Shown here piece by piece: positions 57,417 to 64,000 of a stretch of DNA of 64,000 bases (its first letter is position 1; each line of letters opens with the position of its first letter). The stretch covers positions 28,398,501-28,462,500 of the forward strand of contig JAIVEN010000012.1 of NCBI GenBank assembly GCA_026686845.1, written 5' to 3'. Position numbers and translations under genes: made by a program. The stretch comes from Adenanthera pavonina (Eukaryota; Streptophyta; Magnoliopsida; Fabales; Fabaceae). The notes under the pieces were generated by a model. It was not told the origin of the DNA and made no database searches. It saw only the letters and a program-made list of their open reading frames with translations.

Positions 57417-57948
57417 TTACGCATTCAGATTTTTTTCTTTTTTGCCCAATATGTTACGCATTCAGATTAACCAGCCACGATTGGACGAATAATTCAGCAG
57501 TGATATAATCAAATCGATGGGTGCTCCACTACTCTTGTTCAATATTTTATGCATCAACTTCATACACACACACACACACACATATAAACTGGGTATCTTT
57601 GAAAGTTATTTCAAATTATGGCTGCTTTCAATTTTGTTTACGAACTTAAAATTATTCAAGTATGATTATGTTAGAGATGGCTGAGAGATCAACTTTTATT
57701 TATTCATAAAGGACATCCTTCTTCGAATATATTACTATTTTGTTAAGTTCTTAGCATATTATGTTAAGCTGACTAGTCTCTCCCTTGGCATTTCTGATCA
57801 GTATTAGAGTACTACTCCCTCCGTTTCTTTTTCCCATCAATATATAAAGTTGGACGATTATTATAATATTTGATTCCGTCCTATGATATGTCTTGGAAGA
57901 AAATGGTTAATTATTTTGGTGTGTTTATTTTATAATTATTATATATTC
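57417..57948. other. Intergenic DNA with CA microsatellite
   Basis: A CACACACACA run lies at about 57563-57582. CTCCCTCCGTTTC at 57814 resembles a Stowaway end, but no partner end was found. Confidence 0.45.
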
Positions 57949-58213
57949 CTCCAATCCTTCATTTAAATCACCTTCTAGAAAAATTTTATGGTCCCAATTG
58001 TAAATTGCTTTATAAGAGTTTGTGAAATATTAATTGCTTTATTTAAAAAATGCTTTTATTGTTCGCTTTATGGAGTATTAAATTTGTAATATTTATTACC
58101 GGTAAAGAAGGACACCAAAATAATTTTTAGATAATTTTATTAATATAACTAACATTTTTTTAAATTCTGATAAGGTAGTTAAAAGTGACTTGTATTAAAA
58201 ATTGGAGAAAGTA
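57949..58213. mobile_element. Probable MITE
   Basis: The left CCTCCAATCCTTCATTTAAATC and right TTAAAAATTGGAGAAAGTA are imperfect inverted ends. About 265 bp, AT-rich. Confidence 0.45.
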
Positions 58214-58293
58214 CATAATTAAGAGTATATGGGATGCAACCTATGTAAAATAAATTAGCCAACACGAGGAAATGATTTTGACAAGGGCTGATA

Positions 58294-59130
58294 TTGTAAC
58301 GACCCTCAAATTACTATACTATACTTAGCCCCAAGTTGATAACGAGTATATCTTTTAAATTGTGCAGCACCAGAAAAACCAAGATAAGAGGAAAGATCAA
58401 AAGGAATCAAAACTTAAGAAAAGAAGTAGAAGCTTATCACACCACAGCAGAGAGCAGAGGTGCCACAAGAAAGTAGAGAATTTCAAATTTTTAAAGCAGT
58501 AAAGGCTCGCATTGTGTTGATCTTATCATGCACCGCGGTGCCAGTCACAGAACATGGATAAATCAGAATGTGAACAAGTTGACGAAAAAGAAAGAAATTG
58601 AAGGAGAAGAGAAAGAGCTCTGCGAGGGTTTCATCCAGCTGACTTGGGGCTTTATTTTTTTGACTTTGGAGGCTTCAAACTTGTGTATAAGTGAATTATC
58701 ATCCCTCCGCCTCTCTTATCTTCATGATTTTTGGGTGAAATCTGTGGGCATGAAATGAAGTTCAAGTTGGTTGATGTTTTCACCAATTAAAATAGTTGTA
58801 AATGTATTGTTGAAGTGTTAATTGATGTTCTTAAGGCTTGGACAAGAGTTTTGATATTTATGAGGTGTTTACTTCAAACTCTAGCTTGGAATCTTAGGGT
58901 TCTTCATGGAGTTTGAATTTGTGGATGTTTATTCTAGTTTGGATAGATATTTTAGGGGTTTTTGTGCTTAGGTGTGATGTTGGAATCATGGGCTTGCCAT
59001 TGTTATGTTTGGTTTGTTAGATTGTGAAGTTTCAATGTGCATGTTATATGTTGATGTGGGCATCTTGTCATGTTTTAATGTATGGATTAGCTAAATAAAG
59101 GTCTTGCCTACTGAGAATTCTCTTGGAAGC
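58294..59130 (+). mobile_element. LTR-like fragment, TGTAAC family
   Basis: Begins TGTAACGACCCTCAAATTAC and carries the same ordered wording as the LTR at 60861-62863 (AGCAGAG, GTTCAAGTTGG, CTTAGGGTT, GGCTAAATAAAGG). It is diverged and its 3' end is not clear. The open frame at 58528-58758 lies within it and is not a gene. Confidence 0.5.
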
Positions 59131-59392
59131 ATTGAATTCAGTGGGTACTTTGACGATCTATCGTTTCCCCTATGGTAACCACACATTAATCATATAATAT
59201 ATGATTATGGATTTAAATTTCTATCACATGTCACACGACATTTGCATCACCTCATTTATCTATTTAAAAGATGCTACAATATTTAATACTAATAGTGAAA
59301 ATTTATGATTTTGACTCTGTGAAACCCTGAATAAAAGATTTTAGTTGCCACCTAATATCGGATTTTTCTTGAAAAAATCTTTTGTTCAGAGT
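59131..59392. other. Unassigned segment
   Basis: No gene. It lies between an LTR fragment and the P450 relic, and similarity to P450 introns begins only at about 59393. Confidence 0.4.
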
Positions 59393-59596
59393 ATAATAAC
59401 TAAATGACAATGTACATGTAGTATACATATCCTCACATGAGTATCTTCTTGTTATGGTCTATCATTTTATTTGTTCATATATGAGATTCTATAGATATTT
59501 AACGTGATCCCTAATACTCATTGTAGGACATTTTTGTCAGTGGGACCGAAATAACAGCAACAACTGTGGAGTGGAAATTGTCAGAATTGCTCAAAG
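59393..59596 (+). pseudogene. Third P450 relic (intron end and exon 2 start)
   Basis: 59393-59527 aligns with the 3' half of the gene 1 and gene 2 introns (AACTAAATGACAATGTACATG, TTCATATATGAGATT, ATACTCAT...TAG). From 59528 the exon-2 start reads DIFVSGTEITATTVEWKLSELLK, matching DIIVGGTDTSATTSEWAMSELLK. The I-helix Asp305-Thr306 pair is Glu-Ile here, so the oxygen-activating threonine is lost. The sequence then stops at the TGTAAC start of an LTR element with CAAAG just before it. The rest of exon 2 may lie to the right of the window. This is a third, dead member of the cluster. Confidence 0.88.
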
Positions 59597-60860
59597 TGTA
59601 ACACTCTACTCCAATACACCTCCTACCTGGACCAAAAACTTCAAAAACCAACCAGACACAGTTCAAACATCTCAATTTTACCTTCCAAAACATCAGAGCA
59701 ATAGAAAGCGTCATAAAACACCTTGAGAAACACCAAAGTAGCAGAAACAGTGTGCAGGGGCACGGCCTCTACAGTACCACCGCGGCTCTAGTGCTCCCAG
59801 GTTTACTGGTGCTGCGGCTTGGTTTCCTAGCACCACGACACCCCCTTGTTGATGCCATATAAGCAAAAGTTCAACTTTTAGCGCCAACTTACGACGTGCA
59901 TAACTTTATGCTCCCACCTCCAATTGATTTGATTCCAATTCCTACAAGTCAATCTCATCTCAATCTAACAATAGACACTACTTTCACCTTAATCCATCTC
60001 TGTATAGAGATTTTGGACACCTGACATAGTTTTGACCACTTTTTGACCAAAACTCACCACTCACAACTCTCATTTGCCACCAAAGGCAATTTGACCACTC
60101 CGGACCATTCACACAGGTCCTAATCAACTTAACCAACTTATCTAAAGAGATTTTACCTCAAAGGAACTACTTCTCTAAGATTTGACTCCCATGGAAACCC
60201 AATTGACAAAATGGGCTATTGTCCTAAAACTCACGTAGTTGTCCCAAAATCCTCTTTAGGCTCACATACTCTATCATATTAACTCCTCAACACTCTGTGC
60301 CATGCATGCTTCAAAATACATCATACTCATCACATCCAACACCATTTCACATCAATATCATTACAATCATTATGATCCTTAAATCCATTACAACCATACT
60401 ATCCTATTTAGCACAACAATACATAAATAATACACACATACAGTACATAGACTTGTTATTCTTAATACCCAAAGAGGCTATGCTTCCCTCATCTTCTCCA
60501 GACTAGTACCAAAACCTTCACTTGAAATGTTAGTACATGGGAAAGGGAAGTGAGACAATGTCTCAGTAACTGGGGACAACCACACACACACATATATATA
60601 CATAACTCATATAATCTCATGAATACAATGTGAAATGGAATGCATTTCTCCCTTGCACATAGCTAGAACCATGAGGTGTCATCATAATAGGAAATTTTGT
60701 ATAGGTGATTCCCTTCCAACAGTCAGTGAAGACTGATTTTGGAATATCACCAAGCTCACCTCCCACTATTGCATCCAGCTAAAGGTAACACTAATGTTCA
60801 GATCGTGGTTCTCCTTCCCCTTTCTGACTGCAACTTGGTAGCGATTTAGGGAAGGTGCAT
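59597..60860 (-). mobile_element. LTR element in minus orientation, first part
   Basis: The outer end at 59597 reads TGTAACAC on the plus strand (the TTACA end of the LTR on the minus strand). The body aligns inverted with 62085-62863. It stops at 60860, where another LTR of the same family is inserted, and continues at 62864. Confidence 0.75.
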
Positions 60861-62863
60861 TGTAACAACCTTCATGACGGGTTGTCTTTAGCATCATGTG
60901 CAGAACCGAAGGAAGTAAGACAGAGGAAAGGTTTAAGTGAACCAAAAAGGAACTCCACGCCATGGTGAGAAGCAGAGCCGTCGCAGCGAGAGAGTTACAG
61001 ATTTCAATATTTTCTTTAAAAGCCATGGTGCCGCAGCGATTAGTTTTGGGGCTGCGGCGTAAGTCAAAAATTTGTTTAAATCGGGAACATTTTAGTCGAA
61101 TGAGAAAGGAGAAAATGGAGAGAGAACGGAGGAGCTCCGATAGGGCATGAGAAATCCAGCCAAGGGAGATCATGTTCGAACTCAAGAGACCTCGATCTTT
61201 ATTGGTAAGTGATCCCTAGCCTTCTCTCTTCTCTTTTCCTCTCTGTTTTTGGTGGGAAGTTGAGTTGAAGCTTAGGGTTTCCAGATTGAGCAATTTCCAC
61301 TGATTAAAATGCTTGATTTTGTGTTGTAAGAGTGTTTTGTGGTGTTAGGAAGCTTTGGGTATGATTTTGATTGGATTATGATGGGTTTGAGTTAAACCCT
61401 AGGTTGAAATTTGGGAAAGAAAGTGGAAATATGATATAATATGTGTTGGTGTGTGTTTGAATGGTTGTTTAAGGTTTATTGGTATATGTGTATGTTGTTA
61501 GAACTCCGAGTTAAGCTGGGACGGCTAGATTGTGAATTGTAGTGTTGTGGGAGTTATGTTAATTAAAAGTATTATATTGTTGTAATGGTAGATTGGCTAA
61601 TCGGAGGTATATAGTTCATGATTGGGGTGCTCTAGAGGCTTGCCTAAGCCCCTATGTGTGTGGTGCTGACAACCTGAGGTAACTGGGTATTTGTTTGTAT
61701 TGTATTATTTGTATGGTATGATAGTACGTACATTTGTGTATATATATATGCATGTTTCTTTCATACCACGATATATATGTGTTTGTGTGTACTGTTTTCT
61801 ATATATCGTGGTATGCACATAGTTAGATGATGATGATGATGATATTGACATGACATGATGCATACATGACATTGTGATATAATGATGATGATTATATGAT
61901 GATACATGAGTATCACCACATGGCATAATGAGATTGCAATATATGGTGGATTAGGTGATGATGATGATATGATATATGATTATATGAAAGATGATATGAT
62001 GAGATATGATTAAGAAGGATAAGGATAGTATCCCTGTTACTAAATCCTCCCCTATGGCCAAGGGAGTCAGGCGGCATTGGACTGCAACTTCCTTAAATCA
62101 CCATCAATTCGTGATGGTCCAAAGGAAGGAGAGCCACGGTCCGAACACTAGTGTTACATTTGGCTGGGTGCACTAGTGGGAGGTAAGCTTGGTAATGTCC
62201 CGGAATCAGTCTTCATCGACTGTTGGAAGGGAATTACCTATGTGAAATATCCTGTTATGATGACAGCCCATGGTTCTAGCTGTGTGCAAGGGAGACATGC
62301 ATACCATTCATTTCATATTGCATTCATGGATTGTATGAGATATATATGTATACATATATATGTGGTTGTCCCCAGTTACTGAGACATTATCTCACACCCC
62401 CTCCATGACTAACCTTTCAGGTGAAGACTCTAGTACTAGTTCGAAATGGATCAAGGAGTTAGCGGTCTTTCCGTCCTCGGGAATTCCAAGTATATTTAGT
62501 GGTTATAATTAAGTTTATGTAATTCTGTACCAAGTAGGTTGATATAGTCTGGTTGCTTGGATGAGAGTTCTGGGAGTATTATCTATATATTATGGGATGA
62601 TAGTGTTGTTAATGGATGTTATGCAAGATGTGTATAGGTGTCATAAATGGTTTAGATGTGTGATGTTGATAATGGACCTTGGTATGAGTCATTAATATAG
62701 GAGCAGTTGTCTGTGCACGGCCTCATACTGTTCAGGTGCCTTTCAAGTGTTATTCCGCTATTTTGAAGTTTTGAGAAGTTGTTTTGAGATGTCTTGGTTG
62801 TATTTGGTTGGTTTTTTAAGTTCTTTGGTTAAGCCTAGAGATGTTTGGAAGTATGGAGTTACA
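60861..62863 (+). mobile_element. Solo LTR, 2003 bp, nested
   Basis: Begins TGTAACAACCTTCATGACGG and ends TGGAGTTACA. No retrotransposon genes inside or beside it. It splits a related element of opposite orientation, with TGCAT on the left and TGTAG on the right, where the related uninterrupted sequence has TGCAG, so each 5 bp copy has one change. It contains a GAT-repeat stretch at about 61824-61842. Confidence 0.75.
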
Positions 62864-64000
62864 TGTAGTTCACTGCGCGCCTTTCTCTCCTGGCCATAGG
62901 AAGCAATTTAGTCACAAGGATCCTATCTTTATCCTCCTTGTTCATATATCATATCATCATTACCACCCAATCACCATATACCTCGCAATGTCATGTGGTG
63001 ATACTCACATCATATTATCATATAATCATCATCATCATATTTCATAATGTCATGCTATGTATCATGTTGTGTCATATCATCATCATAATCATCATACCTT
63101 ATGTGTCTAGCCGTGTGCATACCACGATATATAGATAAGCCATATACACACATATCAATATCATGGTATGAACGGAAACATGTATATGTACACATATATA
63201 CCATAACGTACAATAAAGACAATATAAACACCAAGTTATCTCGATTGTTGCTACCACACGCACACAAGTTTCACAAGCTTTCTTGAATGACAATCCCATG
63301 ACTTGACTTCTCCGATCAACTAAATAACCTTTACAATACCATAAAATTCTCAATTAACATACAATCCAAATATCCAAATTTCACAATTTCACCATTTAGG
63401 CCTAACCCATGATTCCAACACCATTTCCATACACCATCTAGCTCCTAGAGACCATTCAAATTCTACTTAACCATAAATAATTCGGATTCCCAAATGCCTT
63501 AACCAAAAATAACTTAGGGTTAAGTTTAAATCATGCATACTCCTTCTGAAACTCATACCCAAGCATTACAACCACCAAATCATACTCCATTAATCTCATT
63601 CCATCCATTCTAATCGGTGGGATTCATCCAAAACTGAAAATCCCAACATATACCTAAAAAATCACAACTCAAACCCGAAGAAAATGGAGAGAAAGGAGTA
63701 GGGATCACTTACCAACAATTTAGCAAGCTCTAAGGGGTTAGAAATCACCACCCAAGGCCAAAAATCTAAAGCGCTAATAGAGATCCTTTGCTGCTCGCTC
63801 CATTCTTCCTTTCTCTCTTGCGCTGGGCCGACTGGATTATTTCTGATTTAAGCAAAAATTTGTCACTTGCCACGGCGCCAGTAAGCTTGCAGCAACGAGG
63901 AGCTCTTCTATCCCCAAAATGAGCTTTCCTCCATCCTGTTTCCTCTGGTGCTGCATACAATGCCAATTACACTTGGTTAGCGAGAGACTAAGTCCAAGAT
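62864..64000 (-). mobile_element. LTR element in minus orientation, second part
   Basis: Continuation of 59597-60860. It aligns inverted with about 60950-62075 of the nested LTR (for example GGTAAGTGATCCCTA at 61204 and its inverse at 63700). It runs off the window, and about 70-100 bases of the LTR are estimated to be missing. Confidence 0.72.

Noticed and set aside
58528..58758. Small protein starting MHRGASHRTW
   Set aside because: Lies within an LTR-like block and is not kept in frame in the related LTRs.

Overview
The window looks like nuclear DNA from a flowering plant, most likely a eudicot. It is very AT-rich, has two intron-containing CYP71-clan cytochrome P450 genes, and is otherwise filled with plant-type transposons: hAT, RTE-type LINE, FAR1-like MULE, CACTA, LTR retrotransposons, and Stowaway- and Tourist-like MITEs. 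I see no tRNA, rRNA or CRISPR and nothing bacterial. The species cannot be named from the sequence.

Only two genes look intact. Both are P450s on the plus strand: gene 1 at 13247-14965 and gene 2 at 42709-44427. Each codes for 500 residues in two exons split by a 216 bp phase-0 intron at the same place. The proteins differ at 28 of 500 positions (about 94% identity), with 7 differences packed into residues 103-125 (substrate recognition site 1). A third P450 survives only as intron plus exon-2 start at about 59393-59596, cut by an LTR element whose far side lies beyond the window. This is a local tandem P450 cluster. No terpene synthase, oxidosqualene cyclase, acyltransferase or other pathway partner is visible.

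Layout: 187-4818 is a truncated hAT element (minus) with an RTE LINE inside it. 4819-13246 is a string of low-copy modules, here called R, S, M and X, with MITEs, leading to P450 gene 1. 15441-30548 is a second hAT copy (minus) carrying the same LINE insertion plus a later 7.3 kb block (FAR1-like MULE relic, solo LTR, small MITEs). 30549-42700 repeats modules R, S, M and X several times up to P450 gene 2. 45060-48030 is a further decayed R and S unit. 48-58 kb holds a CACTA transposase relic (49645-51541) and a complete non-autonomous CACTA element (55303-57413). 58.3-64 kb holds nested LTR sequences and the P450 relic.

Target-site duplications and paralogous empty sites let the history be read. 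A hAT element entered the 3' flank of a P450 unit at GTAAAAAA, and an RTE LINE then entered the hAT. That composite was duplicated with a P450 unit. Later came private insertions: a 167 bp Tourist-like MITE behind gene 2 (TTA duplication, empty in gene 1), the 7.3 kb block in one hAT copy, a 573 bp tandem duplication inside one LINE, and a 48 bp insertion directly upstream of the gene 2 TATA box. Coordinates of repeat modules are by-eye alignments and good to perhaps 10-50 bases. Target-site duplications, exons and CACTA ends are exact unless marked approximate.
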